Below are positions 1 to 8,956 of a stretch of DNA of 64,000 nucleotides, piece by piece. The position numbers and the translations under genes were made by a program. Source of the stretch: Verrucomicrobiia bacterium (GTDB taxonomy: Bacteria; Verrucomicrobiota; Verrucomicrobiia; Palsa-1439). Below the pieces are notes generated by a model, which saw nothing but the letters and a program-made list of their open reading frames with translations, made no database searches and was not told the DNA's origin. Position 1 is the stretch's first letter; each line of letters begins with the position of its first letter. The stretch lies in assembly GCA_022072455.1 (NCBI GenBank), contig JAJVHY010000003.1, forward strand, positions 1 through 64,000, given 5' to 3'.

Positions 1-15
1 CCAGATTCCAAGACC

Positions 16-2076
16 ATGCGAACACAAGCAAGACTAATTCTCAGCCTGTTGATGCTGGCCGGATGCCAGACCACGCCGCCCACCGCCAAGCGGATCCCCC
101 ACGTCACGGCGATTCACGGTGACCGGCGCGTGGATGATTACTTCTGGTTGCGTGAGAAGGATTCGCCGGCCGTGCGGGCCTACCTGAAAGCCGAAAATGC
201 GTATGCCGACCGGGTCATGAAACCGACGCTGCCGTTGCAGGAGAAGCTCTACCGCGAGATGCTCGGGCACATTCAGGAGACTGATCGGGGCGTGGCGTAT
301 CGCGACGGGGATTGGCTCTATTATTACCGGACGGAGTCGGGGAAGCAGTACCGGATTCATTGCCGGAAACGGGGCAGCCTCGCGGCTCCGGAACAAGTCG
401 TCCTCGATTTGAATGAACTCGCCGCCGGCAAGGAGTTCATTGATCTCGGTGTGTTTGTGGTCAGCGATGATGGCTACCGGCTGGCGTATTCATTGGATGC
501 GACCGGGTTTCAGGAGTTCACGCTATTCGTCAAAGACCTGCGGACCGGTCAGTTGCTCACGGAGAAAATTCCCAACGTTGCCGGGTGTGTGTGGGCGGCC
601 GATAACAAGACCTTGTTCTATGTCACGGAAGATGATGCCAAGCGGTCCTACCGGTTATGGCGGCATGAGTTGGGGGCGTCGGCGGACACGTTGCTCTACG
701 AGGAGAAAGACGCGCTCTATTCGCTGGGGATTGGCCGGTCGCGGAGCAAGAAATATGTGTTTGCCGTCTCGGCGAGTCGGACGACGACGGAGTTCCGGTA
801 TCTGCGCGCTGATCAACCAGCGGGGGCTTGGCAGGTGGTGGCGCCGCGTGTGCCGGGGCATGAATACGACATGGATCATGCCGGCGATTTGTTTTTCATC
901 CGCACGAATGACCGGGGGCAGAACTTCCGGTTGGTCACCGCGCCGGTGACTGATCCGCAAACCTGGACGGAACTTGTGCCGCACCGGGCCGATGTGGTGG
1001 TGGCTGATCTGACGTTGTTCGCACAGCATTATGTGGTGTGGGAACGGGTCAACGGGTTGGCGCGGTTACGCGTGGTGGAGCTGGCGACCGGCAAGTCGCG
1101 GCAGATCGATTTTCCGGACGCGACCTATTCGCTGGGGGGCGAAGAGAATGCCGTGTTTCAGACGAACATCTTCCGGTATGGGTTCGAGTCGTTGCGGACG
1201 CCGTATTCGATCTTTGATTGCGATCTGGCGACCGGGCAGAGCACGTTGTTGAAGCAGCAGCCGGTCAAGAACTACGACGCGACGAAGTATCAAGTGGAGC
1301 GATTGTTTGCGCCGGCCAGTGATGGGACGCAGATTCCGATTTCGTTGGTGCGGCGGACGGATGTGGCGCGGCGCGGGTTGTTGTTGGATGGGTATGGGGC
1401 GTATGGGTTGCCGGAGGATGTTTGGTTTTCGGGGCCGCGGTTGGTGTTACTCGACCGGGGGGTGACGTTCGCTATCGCGCACGTGCGGGGCGGCGGAGAG
1501 TTTGGGAAGCCTTGGCACGACGCCGGACGGATGTTGCAGAAGCCGAATACCTTTTCCGATTTCATCGCCTGCGCCGAGTTTCTGGTCCGGCATGGGTACG
1601 ACCGACCGGTGATTACCGGCGGGAGCGCCGGGGGGTTGCTGGTGGGGGCGGTGTTGAATCAGCGGCCGGATTTGTTTCGCGCCGCGCTGGTGGAGGTGCC
1701 GTTCGTGGATGTGATCAACACGATGCTCGATGAGACGCTGCCGTTGACGGTCGGGGAGTTTGAGGAGTGGGGGAACCCGAAGGAGAAAGAGTTTTACGAT
1801 GCCATGCGCCAGTATAGTCCGTACGACAATCTCGCGGCGACGAATTATCCGCCGCTGCTGGTGAAAACGTCATTGAATGACAGCCGGGTGATGTATTGGG
1901 AGCCGGCGAAGTATGTGGCGAAACTGCGGGCGTTGAAGACCGATCGGAATCCGTTGTTGTTTAAGATCGAACTCGCCGCCGCCGGGCATAGCGGCAAGTC
2001 GGGCCGGTATGACGTGTTGCGGGATATCGCGTTTGATTACGCGTTTCTGCTCTGGCAGTGGGGAATTCGCGAGTAA
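16..2076 (+). CDS. Oligopeptidase B-like serine peptidase (S9A), lipoprotein
   Basis: Serine peptidase of the prolyl oligopeptidase family, closest in its N-terminal motifs (DDYFWLR, ENAYADRVM, QEKLYREMLG) to oligopeptidase B, which cleaves short peptides after basic residues. The N-terminus is a lipoprotein signal with lipobox LAGC (Cys17), so it is probably membrane-anchored outside the cytoplasm, unlike the usual soluble PtrB. A beta-propeller occupies roughly residues 70-420 and the alpha/beta-hydrolase domain the rest. The triad is visible: Ser537 in GGSAGG, Asp622 in LNDSRV, His658 in AAGHSG. At 686 aa it is full length. Only 15 bases lie upstream, so its operon context is unknown. It converges on the small lipoprotein gene with no gap. 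Substrate specificity is inferred. Confidence 0.9.
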   Translation: MRTQARLILSLLMLAGCQTTPPTAKRIPHVTAIHGDRRVDDYFWLREKDSPAVRAYLKAENAYADRVMKPTLPLQEKLYREMLGHIQETDRGVAYRDGDWLYYYRTESGKQYRIHCRKRGSLAAPEQVVLDLNELAAGKEFIDLGVFVVSDDGYRLAYSLDATGFQEFTLFVKDLRTGQLLTEKIPNVAGCVWAADNKTLFYVTEDDAKRSYRLWRHELGASADTLLYEEKDALYSLGIGRSRSKKYVFAVSASRTTTEFRYLRADQPAGAWQVVAPRVPGHEYDMDHAGDLFFIRTNDRGQNFRLVTAPVTDPQTWTELVPHRADVVVADLTLFAQHYVVWERVNGLARLRVVELATGKSRQIDFPDATYSLGGEENAVFQTNIFRYGFESLRTPYSIFDCDLATGQSTLLKQQPVKNYDATKYQVERLFAPASDGTQIPISLVRRTDVARRGLLLDGYGAYGLPEDVWFSGPRLVLLDRGVTFAIAHVRGGGEFGKPWHDAGRMLQKPNTFSDFIACAEFLVRHGYDRPVITGGSAGGLLVGAVLNQRPDLFRAALVEVPFVDVINTMLDETLPLTVGEFEEWGNPKEKEFYDAMRQYSPYDNLAATNYPPLLVKTSLNDSRVMYWEPAKYVAKLRALKTDRNPLLFKIELAAAGHSGKSGRYDVLRDIAFDYAFLLWQWGIRE

Positions 2077-2232
2077 TTATTGGCCGCCGGGGGGGCGGAA
2101 ACCACCGAGGGCACCGGTGCCTTCCCAGCCTTGGGGGCGATTCCAAGGAATGGTGCTGATGTCGTCGGGGTTGCGGGTCGAACTGCAGGCAGTCAGACCG
2201 GCGACCACGAGCAGTAACAGCCAGCGCGTCAT
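2077..2232 (-). CDS. Small lipoprotein, 51 aa
   Basis: A short gene that starts 10 bases after the stop of the coiled-coil gene. It encodes a hydrophobic signal ending in the lipobox LTAC (Cys at residue 16), then about 35 residues rich in Pro and Gly (NPDDISTIPWNRPQGWEG). It looks like a minimal membrane-anchored lipoprotein. Similar tiny lipoproteins with a PWNRP-like core are, from memory, common in Verrucomicrobia; their function is unknown. A longer open frame extends upstream inside the preceding gene, but the signal peptide fixes the start at the internal ATG. Its stop directly abuts the stop of the convergent peptidase gene. Confidence 0.72.
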   Translation of the reverse strand: MTRWLLLLVVAGLTACSSTRNPDDISTIPWNRPQGWEGTGALGGFRPPGGQ

Positions 2233-2242
2233 GAGTGACCTG

Positions 2243-3016
2243 TTAGTGAACGACCAAGTCACCAACGCGAAGGGCAGTGCGCTGAAATTCCGGTAAGACC
2301 TCGGCAATGCTGGTGGTCTGGCCGACAGAACGAACCTGGACCTTGCCGACCATCTTGGTGTCACGGTAAACGAGGAAATTGGTGTTGGTCTGGACGCGTT
2401 GGTTTTTGCCGAGGTCCAGAACCACAAAGCCCCAGTTCTCGCGGACTTCCGCAACGGTCCCGCGGAGATTGACGGGGGTGGTGCTGAGTTCTTCGACTTT
2501 CTGTTCCAGCTTGACGGTCTTTTCGCGCATGGCGATCATTTGTTGACCGAGCAGTTCCAAATCCTTGGTTTGGTTGACGATTTTGTCGCGCAACTTCTCG
2601 ATGTTTTCGATGTCAGTAATGCCGGCCGAAGCGAGGCTTTCCTGAATCTTCTTCATGTCGTCCTGGGATTTCGCGAGCTGGGCTTTGGTTTCGTCGAGTT
2701 CACGAGTGCGGTCGGCGACGGTGACTTTGCAGTTATCAGCTTCTTGGGTTTTCTGGGCGAGTTTGATTTTTTCGCCTTCGAGGAGGCCGACGGTGGCGAC
2801 GAGTTCTTCCTTGGTTTTCTCCAAGGTTTGCCGGGTGTTCTTCAAGGTTTCGGTGGTGGCCGCGAGATCAGCGGTCAGTTTGGTCTTGTCGGCAATCAAG
2901 CCGTCGCGGACGACCCGCAGATCGTTGCGGTCTTTGCCAAGTTGCTTGGCGAAATAGAACGCACCCCCGCAAGCCAGGATCGCAATTATCAGAGCAATTC
3001 GACCGAATATTTTCAT
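2243..3016 (-). CDS. Membrane-anchored coiled-coil protein
   Basis: 257 aa. One N-terminal membrane segment (about residues 7-24) is followed by a long heptad-rich coiled coil (about 30-180). A compact C-terminal domain (about 183-257) has a beta-rich pattern around NLRGTVAEVRENWGFVVLDL and VGDLVVH. The C-terminal part resembles a small beta-barrel seen in verrucomicrobial proteins of unknown role. The topology (short inside, coiled coil outside) suggests an envelope structural or scaffolding protein, which is inference. It is followed after 10 bases by the small lipoprotein, so the two are probably co-transcribed. No catalytic motif is visible. Confidence 0.75.
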   Translation of the reverse strand: MKIFGRIALIIAILACGGAFYFAKQLGKDRNDLRVVRDGLIADKTKLTADLAATTETLKNTRQTLEKTKEELVATVGLLEGEKIKLAQKTQEADNCKVTVADRTRELDETKAQLAKSQDDMKKIQESLASAGITDIENIEKLRDKIVNQTKDLELLGQQMIAMREKTVKLEQKVEELSTTPVNLRGTVAEVRENWGFVVLDLGKNQRVQTNTNFLVYRDTKMVGKVQVRSVGQTTSIAEVLPEFQRTALRVGDLVVH

Positions 3017-3087
3017 GAGGCACTTTCCTCCATCCAGAGAGTTTCCAGTGAACGAGCCGGGAGTCTACGCAAAGACCGATGATTGTG

Positions 3088-3588
3088 TCAACCTCGCCTT
3101 TGCCGTGGGTCGCCTTCCAGTTGCCGGCGCAGCGAACCCAACCGTCGCGGGCGGCTATGTTCGCGGATCAAGCGCGCCAGTTCGCCCAGCGCATCGGTGA
3201 TTTCGCGCTCAAATAGTTCGCAGGACGTGCTTTGCGCGCCGAGGGTTTCGACGGTGCGGCGTTCGAGATTGTCGGAAGTGATGACGGTGATATTGCCGGG
3301 GCGTTCAGCGGTTGCCACCATGCGCTCGATAACGTCGTCAGCCGTCTTGCCGGCGTCGGAGAAAATGACCGTCAAGCCGGGGGTTGGGTCGGGGTGTTCG
3401 GGTTTGTGTTTTGCGGCGTACCCGTCGAAAACCACGGTGATTTGCCAGCCGGTCGCATCGCTGTATTGGCGGAGGACCGCGAGCAGGGCATCGCGCTGTT
3501 GCGGCAAGGAGCGGCCCGCCAGTTTTCGCAAGCGGGGCCAGAAATGCAGCACGCTATAGCCGTCCACAATCAGTTTTCGGTCGGTCAT
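3088..3588 (-). CDS. NYN domain RNase (YacP/Rae1-like)
   Basis: 166 aa, matching the YacP-like NYN family, a PIN-fold endoribonuclease; the Bacillus member Rae1 cuts mRNA on the ribosome. The N-terminus KLIVDGYSVLHFWP carries the first conserved Asp. TVVFDGYAAKH and SDAGKTADDVIERMV hold further acidic residues, and ITVITSDNLER is the usual fourth acidic strand. The C-terminal tail is basic (SRPRRLGSLRRQ), suited to RNA contact. Its ATG overlaps the stop of the upstream metallo-beta-lactamase gene as ATGA, once that gene's frameshift is corrected, so the pair is translationally coupled. Activity on RNA is inferred from the family. Confidence 0.85.
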   Translation of the reverse strand: MTDRKLIVDGYSVLHFWPRLRKLAGRSLPQQRDALLAVLRQYSDATGWQITVVFDGYAAKHKPEHPDPTPGLTVIFSDAGKTADDVIERMVATAERPGNITVITSDNLERRTVETLGAQSTSCELFEREITDALGELARLIREHSRPRRLGSLRRQLEGDPRQRRG

Positions 3589-5158
3589 AGCGGGTGGTGT
3601 ATCAGTTCCGTGCGCCAGAAGGGATCAAAGAATTCGCGGAGACTTGGGCGCGGATTCAGTTCACGGAATTGCTCCAGGCGGAGTTGCCACGCGCGCCGTT
3701 TGCGGGCCACCAAGGGCAACGGATCCCGCACCGCGAGGCCGTGACGGCCACCAGCAAATCGGGCCGGCGTTCCCCCAGGCGTTCGAGGGCAAAGACCCAG
3801 CCGCGCTGGATGGGTTCGTTGTCATTATAACAAAGGACGGGTTCGGGATTGGGGGACAAGTTGAATGCATCGCCGACGAAGATGACCCGGCGGCGAGCCA
3901 GCGTCACCGCAATTCCGGCATGGTAATACGTCTGGCCGGCAAGATGGAAGATCTCCAATTCATACTCGCGCCATGGAACCACCGTGCCGTCCGGCACTGG
4001 TTGATCCACCATGATCTGCGCCTGCTTCGTCCCATACCACGGCAGCCGGCAAGCCAGTGGATAATGCGCCGGTTGCTCCAACACCGCGGCGACCACATCC
4101 AACGCAATCACTGTGGATTGATCGGCGGCGACCAGCGCCGGAATGTTTTCAACATGGTCGCCGTGGTAATGCGTCGGGATAATCACTTCGATGCGCCGGA
4201 TCTGGTAGGCACGTTTCAAGTCATCCATCACTTGCCGGTGGCGCGCGGCGCGTTCCGGCAACGGCAACCATTGGCACAAACCATCATCCACCAGTAATGC
4301 GTGGCCGCTCGACGACAGCAAGACAGCGCAGTTGCCGGCGTTATCGGTCCATTGCAGCAGATTGGGCAGCAACTCGCGGAAGCCGGCGACGCGGGCGGGC
4401 CGGGCCGGCACCTGGTGCGGTGTTTCGTCCCAAGGGGCGCCGTCCGGCGGCGAGAGCACGGCTTGCAGCCGGGCGGCGAGCCGGTTGAGGCCGGTGGCCG
4501 GCGGACCGTGCGCCGGCAAGAGGTGTGTGTGGGGCCGGTCGCTGAGGCGTTGCGCGGATTCCAGCAAGGCGTGGACGCCAGTCTGCGCCCCGTAGTCCCA
4601 TTCCAAATCGAACCAATTCCAAAGTTGGGCGTGGTCGTAAATCAGGTCGCCGCAAAAGGCGAGCTGCTGGCCGGCTACGGACGTCAGGAGTGTCACGGCC
4701 TGTTTGCCATGTCCGGGCGTCGCAACCACTGTGAACCCAGCCAGTGTGGTGTCGGGGTGGAGTGATTCAGCCAGCTTGACCGGTCGGGGCAAGGGGCGTT
4801 CATTCGGCGCGCCGGCAAGGTGGCCTTGGTATTTGCCGCGGGTGCGCCAGTCCCACGGGGGTGGCCAAGGGGTGATTTGGTTTTCGACGGCCGCTGGCCC
4901 AGCGCATAAATATTCATCGCCTGCTGGCACGTGAAGCGGTACTGCCGGGAAATTCAGACAACCGGCGGCGTTCTCCGCTTGGAGGTGGGTCACAACAATC
5001 CGCGTGATCGGGCCGGTCATGGCCGGGGTGACATCGGCGGCCGGATCAATCAGGACTCGACCGGTGGGGGTGTCGAGCAGGTAGGTGTTGACGCCGCTGT
5101 TTCGGTTGGTCCGGCAAAACAGGGCGGGAAGGAGTGATTGGAACGCAGCGCGAGTCAC
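3585..5158 (-). CDS. Tandem metallo-beta-lactamase-fold protein, C-terminus frameshifted
   Basis: Two MBL-fold modules in one chain. The first (about residues 20-230) has a ruined metal motif: THLQAEN replaces HxHxDH, although GHG and FCGD remain. The second (about 265-500) has intact THYHGDH and FVGDAF and is the likely hydrolase. Read straight through, the frame gives 500 aa and stops at 3656 with an unfamily-like tail. Reading one base back near 3745 restores HGLAVRDPLPLVARKRRAWQ and continues to a stop at 3585. That stop overlaps the next gene's ATG as ATGA, the same junction used throughout this operon. A single base is therefore missing, by mutation or assembly error; no slippery heptamer is present. 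The lost segment carries the last conserved His of the fold. Its own start also makes an ATGA overlap with the upstream gene. Confidence 0.82.
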
Positions 5159-5772
5159 CGCGCCGCGCTCTTGCGCAGGATGAGTTTGACCGGTGTGCCG
5201 ACCGGCGGGACGACGTTGGTGTTGACCTGGAAGCCTTGGTCATCGCCGCGATAGGGGTTGCCCTGGTCGCCGCGGAGGTTGATCAGGATGGACGGTTGCC
5301 ACCAGAGCGCAATGTGGGCCTGCTCGGCGTCGGCTTGGAAGATTTTGTTCGTGGTGAACAAGTCCGGCACGAACATCGAGCCGGAAAAGAAAAATGGGAG
5401 CTTGCCCGGGGGTTTGCCCGTGCGCCGGTCAATGAGCCAGTCTTCCACCGGCCCACGGCGGGGTTTGGTTTTGTCCTGCCATTCGACTTCGATGGTCAGC
5501 GGGCTTCCATTCGTCTCGCCTTCTTCACAACCGATGAGCAACAGGCCGAATTTCACCGCCGACGGTTTGGCGGTCACCGTCAGCAAACTTTCATAGTCGC
5601 GTGTTTCTGGCTCGCAGGCGAGAAATTCCAGGATGTGGTCGTAGTGTGCGACTTTGGCTTCGACCTCCACCGATTGTTGCTCGCCGCCGACGATTCGCAG
5701 GCCGGGAATCTTGATCGCGTCAGCCGCGAGTGCGGTTCCGGCAATCAGGACGCTCAGAATCAACAATCTCAT
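5155..5772 (-). CDS. Secreted YdjY-like domain protein
   Basis: 205 aa from the ATG at 5772. That start is chosen because it overlaps the previous stop (ATGA) and begins a clean signal peptide, MRLLILSVLIAGTALAADA. A longer frame upstream lies inside the previous gene. The mature part, with VEVEAKVAHYDHILEFLACE and LLTVTAKPSAVKFGLLLIG, resembles the YdjY-like domain found in exported proteins of Planctomycetes and Verrucomicrobia; the biochemical role is unknown. There are no transmembrane segments after the signal, so it is periplasmic or secreted. It sits between a response regulator-phosphatase and the MBL gene in one tightly coupled operon. Family assignment is from memory and moderate. 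Confidence 0.7.
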   Translation of the reverse strand: MRLLILSVLIAGTALAADAIKIPGLRIVGGEQQSVEVEAKVAHYDHILEFLACEPETRDYESLLTVTAKPSAVKFGLLLIGCEEGETNGSPLTIEVEWQDKTKPRRGPVEDWLIDRRTGKPPGKLPFFFSGSMFVPDLFTTNKIFQADAEQAHIALWWQPSILINLRGDQGNPYRGDDQGFQVNTNVVPPVGTPVKLILRKSAAR

Positions 5773-7004
5773 ACACCCACTCGTAGCACGTCCATCCCCA
5801 GCAGGCAAACGTCGTCCGTAAAAACGCGGCGGGATGAAAAGTGGTAGACCTCATCTAGCAAATCGCCAAAGAGCGCGGCTGTCTGCATGTGGGCACGTTG
5901 TTGGAGCGCCTGAATGAGGCGGGATTCGCCGTACTCTTGGTTGGTGCTGTCGGTGACCTCAAACAGACCGTCGGTGTAGAGGACGACCAAATCGCCGGCC
6001 GCCATGGGCGCGCTGGCGACGGCGAATTGGGTTCCCTCAAACACGCCCAAAGCGGGGCCGGGTTTTTCCGCGCCGAAGGACAGCGGTGCCACCTCGGCTT
6101 GGTGCCGATGCACGTGCAGAGGGATCGGGTGGCCGGCGCCCGCATAGTGCATCAGGCCGGCCTGCGGGTCCGCCACGAGATAGAACGCAGAGGCGAACAT
6201 CGGCATCCGGGTTCGTTTCAAGATGCGAAGGAGCCGGCGGTTCATGTCGGTGAGAAATCGGCCGGGATCATCGAGCGCGACCGGCCCCAACTCTTCGGCC
6301 AGCGCGCGCAGATATGCCATCACGAGGGCCGCGCGGACGCCGTGGCCCATCACGTCGCAGATGAACACTCCGGCGCGATTTCCCGGCAACGTGAGCACGT
6401 CGAAATAATCACCGCCAACCGTCGTAGTGGGCAAATACCGGTGGTCAAACCGGAGGGCGCTTTGTTCCGGGGCCACGCCGGCCGGGAATGTCGGGAAGGA
6501 GCTGGGCAGAAATGCTTCTTGAATTTCGCGCGCCATGTTCAGGTCGGTTTCGAACTGGGCGTTGCGGTGACGGAGTTCTTCGGTGTAGCGAGCGAGTTGT
6601 TCTTCGAGATGCCGGCGTTCGAGGGCGCTGGTGATGGCGCGCAACAGCGAGGCGACGTCGAGGTGATCCTTGGACAGGTAATCTTTCGCGCCGCGTTTCA
6701 TGGCTTCGACGGCGATTTCTTCGCGGCCCATGCCGGTCAACATGATGACCGCCGGCTGTTCGGTTGCCGGCTGGGTGCGAATGAAGTCGAGGACGGTCAA
6801 GCCGTCGCCCGTGGGGAGCCGGTAATCCAGCAAAACAAGCTCGAAGCGGTGTTGCTTGACGGTCTCCAAGGCCCGCTCGGCACTGTCAACCCAGGTGACG
6901 ACAAACTTCAGGTCGGTACCGAGTGACGGGAGCAGCCGTTGCAGAACCTCGGCATATATCGGATTGTCTTCGACCAGCAAAAGCGGAATGGGCTTCATCG
7001 GCAA
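5769..7004 (-). CDS. Response regulator with PP2C (SpoIIE/RsbU-type) phosphatase output
   Basis: 411 aa. The N-terminal receiver (about 5-125) has LLVEDN, the phospho-accepting Asp in LVLLDYRLPTGDG, and Lys in AKDYLSKDHL. A short coiled linker (130-180) leads to a SpoIIE-type PP2C domain with VGGDYFDVL, ICDVMGHGVRAAL and LVVLYTDGLFEVTD, which supply the metal-binding Asp residues. Proteins of this build dephosphorylate STAS anti-sigma antagonists when the receiver is phosphorylated. It is third in a kinase, receiver, receiver-phosphatase cassette with almost no spacing. Two STAS proteins and an RsbW-like kinase lie 37 kb away in this window and are plausible partners, but nothing here proves it. 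Confidence 0.93.
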   Translation of the reverse strand: MPMKPIPLLLVEDNPIYAEVLQRLLPSLGTDLKFVVTWVDSAERALETVKQHRFELVLLDYRLPTGDGLTVLDFIRTQPATEQPAVIMLTGMGREEIAVEAMKRGAKDYLSKDHLDVASLLRAITSALERRHLEEQLARYTEELRHRNAQFETDLNMAREIQEAFLPSSFPTFPAGVAPEQSALRFDHRYLPTTTVGGDYFDVLTLPGNRAGVFICDVMGHGVRAALVMAYLRALAEELGPVALDDPGRFLTDMNRRLLRILKRTRMPMFASAFYLVADPQAGLMHYAGAGHPIPLHVHRHQAEVAPLSFGAEKPGPALGVFEGTQFAVASAPMAAGDLVVLYTDGLFEVTDSTNQEYGESRLIQALQQRAHMQTAALFGDLLDEVYHFSSRRVFTDDVCLLGMDVLRVGV

Positions 7005-7006
7005 GG

Positions 7007-7447
7007 TTACCGGGGCGGGAGTTTGGAAAGTTCGAGCCAGTATTGCTGGATGTCGGCGATCAACTTGACGCAGTCATCGAATTGGACGGGCTTGGTCAGA
7101 TAGCTGTTGGCCCCGTATTGATAGCTGCGCCGCACGTCGTCGTCCCGGTCGGACGTGGTGAGGACGACGATAGGGATGTCTTTGAGGGCGGGCTCGGTCT
7201 TGATCTGCATGAGGATTTCGATGCCGCTTTTGCGCGGCAGGTTCAAATCCAACAGCACCAAATCCGGGCGGGGCGCGCTGCCGGCCTTGGCGAACCGGCC
7301 GCGTTGAAACAGAAAATCCAGCGCCTCCTCGCCATCCCGGCAGACGGCGACGTGATTGCCGCTGCGACTGCGGCGAAAGGCTTCGAGCGTGATCTCGACG
7401 TCGGCCGGATTGTCCTCGACCAACAAGATTTCAAACGGTTTGCGCAA
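7007..7447 (-). CDS. Stand-alone response regulator receiver (Rcp1-like)
   Basis: 146 aa single receiver domain: ILLVEDNPADVEI at the N-terminus, phospho-Asp in LVLLDLNLPRKSG, the switch region IVVLTTSDRDDD and Lys in SYLTKPV. This pattern matches Rcp1-type single-domain regulators that pair with phytochrome-like kinases. The start is a TTG at 7447 inside the end of the kinase gene. It is preferred because a perfect AGGAGG lies 5 bases upstream and translation from there begins right at the receiver fold. The longer upstream frame is the shadow of the kinase gene. Overlap with the kinase implies coupled translation and a shared phosphorelay. Confidence 0.9.
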   Translation of the reverse strand: MRKPFEILLVEDNPADVEITLEAFRRSRSGNHVAVCRDGEEALDFLFQRGRFAKAGSAPRPDLVLLDLNLPRKSGIEILMQIKTEPALKDIPIVVLTTSDRDDDVRRSYQYGANSYLTKPVQFDDCVKLIADIQQYWLELSKLPPR

Positions 7448-8903
7448 CGGGGCCTCCTTGCTTGGCGACCGACCGGGGGAGTTCCATGATCGTGCCGGAC
7501 TTGGTGGTTTCGCGTTTCGGAATCGTAAAGTAGAACGTCGTGCCCTGGCCTTCTTCGCTCTCCAGCCAAATCCGCCCGCCGTGCCATTCGATGACGCGCC
7601 GCACAATCGTCAGCCCAATGCCGGTGCCTTCCTCGTCGCGTTGCAGGCGCTGGAAGATCTGGAAAATCTTGTCGAAGTATTCTTTTTTGATCCCCTGCCC
7701 GTTGTCGCGCACGTAAAATTCGTACTCAATCAACCCGGTATCGGGATTGGGTTTCTCCGCACACCCGACTTCCACCACCGGCAACGGCTTGTCGTTATAC
7801 TTGATCGCGTTCGAGATCAAATTGTGAAACACCTCGGTCATCGCCGTCGCGTCACAAATGACGGTCGGCAGCCGGTTGACGTGCAACTCCGCCTTCTTCT
7901 GGTCCAGCGCGAACTGGAGGTTGACGCGCACGTGCATCAACATCGCGTTCAGGCCGACTGGCGTCATCGGATTGCGTTGTTGCGCCAGCCGGGAAAACTT
8001 CAACAAATCGCCGATGAGCCGTTGCATCCGCAAGGTTGAGTTGCGGATCGTGTCCACATAATGCCGGCCATTGTCATCCAGCTTCTCCCGGTAGCCATCC
8101 GACAAAAATTTGCTGAACGCCTCGATGCCGCGCAACGGCTCCTTCAAGTCGTGGCTGATCACGTAGGTGTACTCGTCCATTTCCTTTTGGGCCGCCTTGA
8201 GTTCCTTTTGCGCCTTCGCCAGCCGCGCCTGCCCGTCCTCGACGCGCATCACCACCTCATTCAACGTCCGCCCCACCTGATCGATCTCCGCCAGTTCACT
8301 CTCGAGCCGTTCCCCGCGCGATTCGCCCTTGGCGACACGTTGCACGTATTGATTCAACTCCGTCAGCGCATTCCGCACTGGGGCTGAGGCAAAATACCCG
8401 GCCGCCAAACTTATCGCCAACAATACCACCCCCAGCAGCACATCCACCCCCACCGTCTGTAAGAGGCCGCTCATCGTCTGCGCGCGGCTCACGCCCAGCT
8501 CCACAGTCCCCCAACTGTTCGTCGCCGGCCCGACCGGCGCGGTGACCACCAGCAAATCCACCACATCACGCCGGGGGATCAAACTGTACAATGAACTGCC
8601 CTTCGCGTTGACGATCCGCACCTGCACGACATCATCATCCTGCACGACGGCAGTGACGGCGGAGGCCACCTCCTGCTGATTCCCGCTCCGCACCGCGGGT
8701 GCCGCCACCGCGGCCAACTGCCGGGCCATCGTTTCCGCCCGCCCCACCAGCAATTCTTCGCGCGTGTTCAAATCGCGCAACACGTGCATCGCCGATAAAA
8801 TCACAATGGCGCCCAGCGTCGCGACCACCATCCACGCGGCGTACTGAACTTTGACGTTGTACTTTGGAACCACGCGCCCGGTATTCTCTGCTTCACCATC
8901 CAA
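7431..8903 (-). CDS. Membrane sensor histidine kinase (phytochrome-type kinase core)
   Basis: 490 aa. Two membrane segments (about 22-42 and 150-172) bracket a roughly 105-aa extracytoplasmic sensor region. A HAMP-like linker and coiled coil follow (175-245), then HisKA with the phospho-accepting His in YVISHDLKEPLRG, and an HATPase with FHNLISNAIKYN (N box), VRDNGQGI (G1) and GTGIGLTIVRR (G2). The IFQIFQRLQRDEEGTGIGL pattern is typical of kinases that pair with Rcp1-like receivers. The start shown is TTG with a GAGGG-like site upstream; a GTG ten codons later is possible. It heads the cassette that continues with the receiver and the receiver-phosphatase, and is divergent from the metal ATPase across about 50 bases. 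Confidence 0.92.
   Translation of the reverse strand: MDGEAENTGRVVPKYNVKVQYAAWMVVATLGAIVILSAMHVLRDLNTREELLVGRAETMARQLAAVAAPAVRSGNQQEVASAVTAVVQDDDVVQVRIVNAKGSSLYSLIPRRDVVDLLVVTAPVGPATNSWGTVELGVSRAQTMSGLLQTVGVDVLLGVVLLAISLAAGYFASAPVRNALTELNQYVQRVAKGESRGERLESELAEIDQVGRTLNEVVMRVEDGQARLAKAQKELKAAQKEMDEYTYVISHDLKEPLRGIEAFSKFLSDGYREKLDDNGRHYVDTIRNSTLRMQRLIGDLLKFSRLAQQRNPMTPVGLNAMLMHVRVNLQFALDQKKAELHVNRLPTVICDATAMTEVFHNLISNAIKYNDKPLPVVEVGCAEKPNPDTGLIEYEFYVRDNGQGIKKEYFDKIFQIFQRLQRDEEGTGIGLTIVRRVIEWHGGRIWLESEEGQGTTFYFTIPKRETTKSGTIMELPRSVAKQGGPVAQTV
7453..7458 (-). promoter_or_regulatory. Perfect Shine-Dalgarno AGGAGG setting the TTG start
   Basis: AGGAGG on the reverse strand, 5 bases before the TTG at 7447, inside the last codons of the histidine kinase. 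It decides the start of the receiver gene and explains how a TTG start could be used efficiently. Confidence 0.8.
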
Positions 8904-8956
8904 AACGTCAAGCCCTCGACAACCAACCCGCCTGCGACTACGCTCTCTGCGTCATC

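Noticed and set aside
3735-3755. Programmed -1 ribosomal frameshifting in the MBL gene
   Set aside because: No X-XXY-YYZ slippery heptamer or obvious downstream stem; a simple one-base loss explains the data better.
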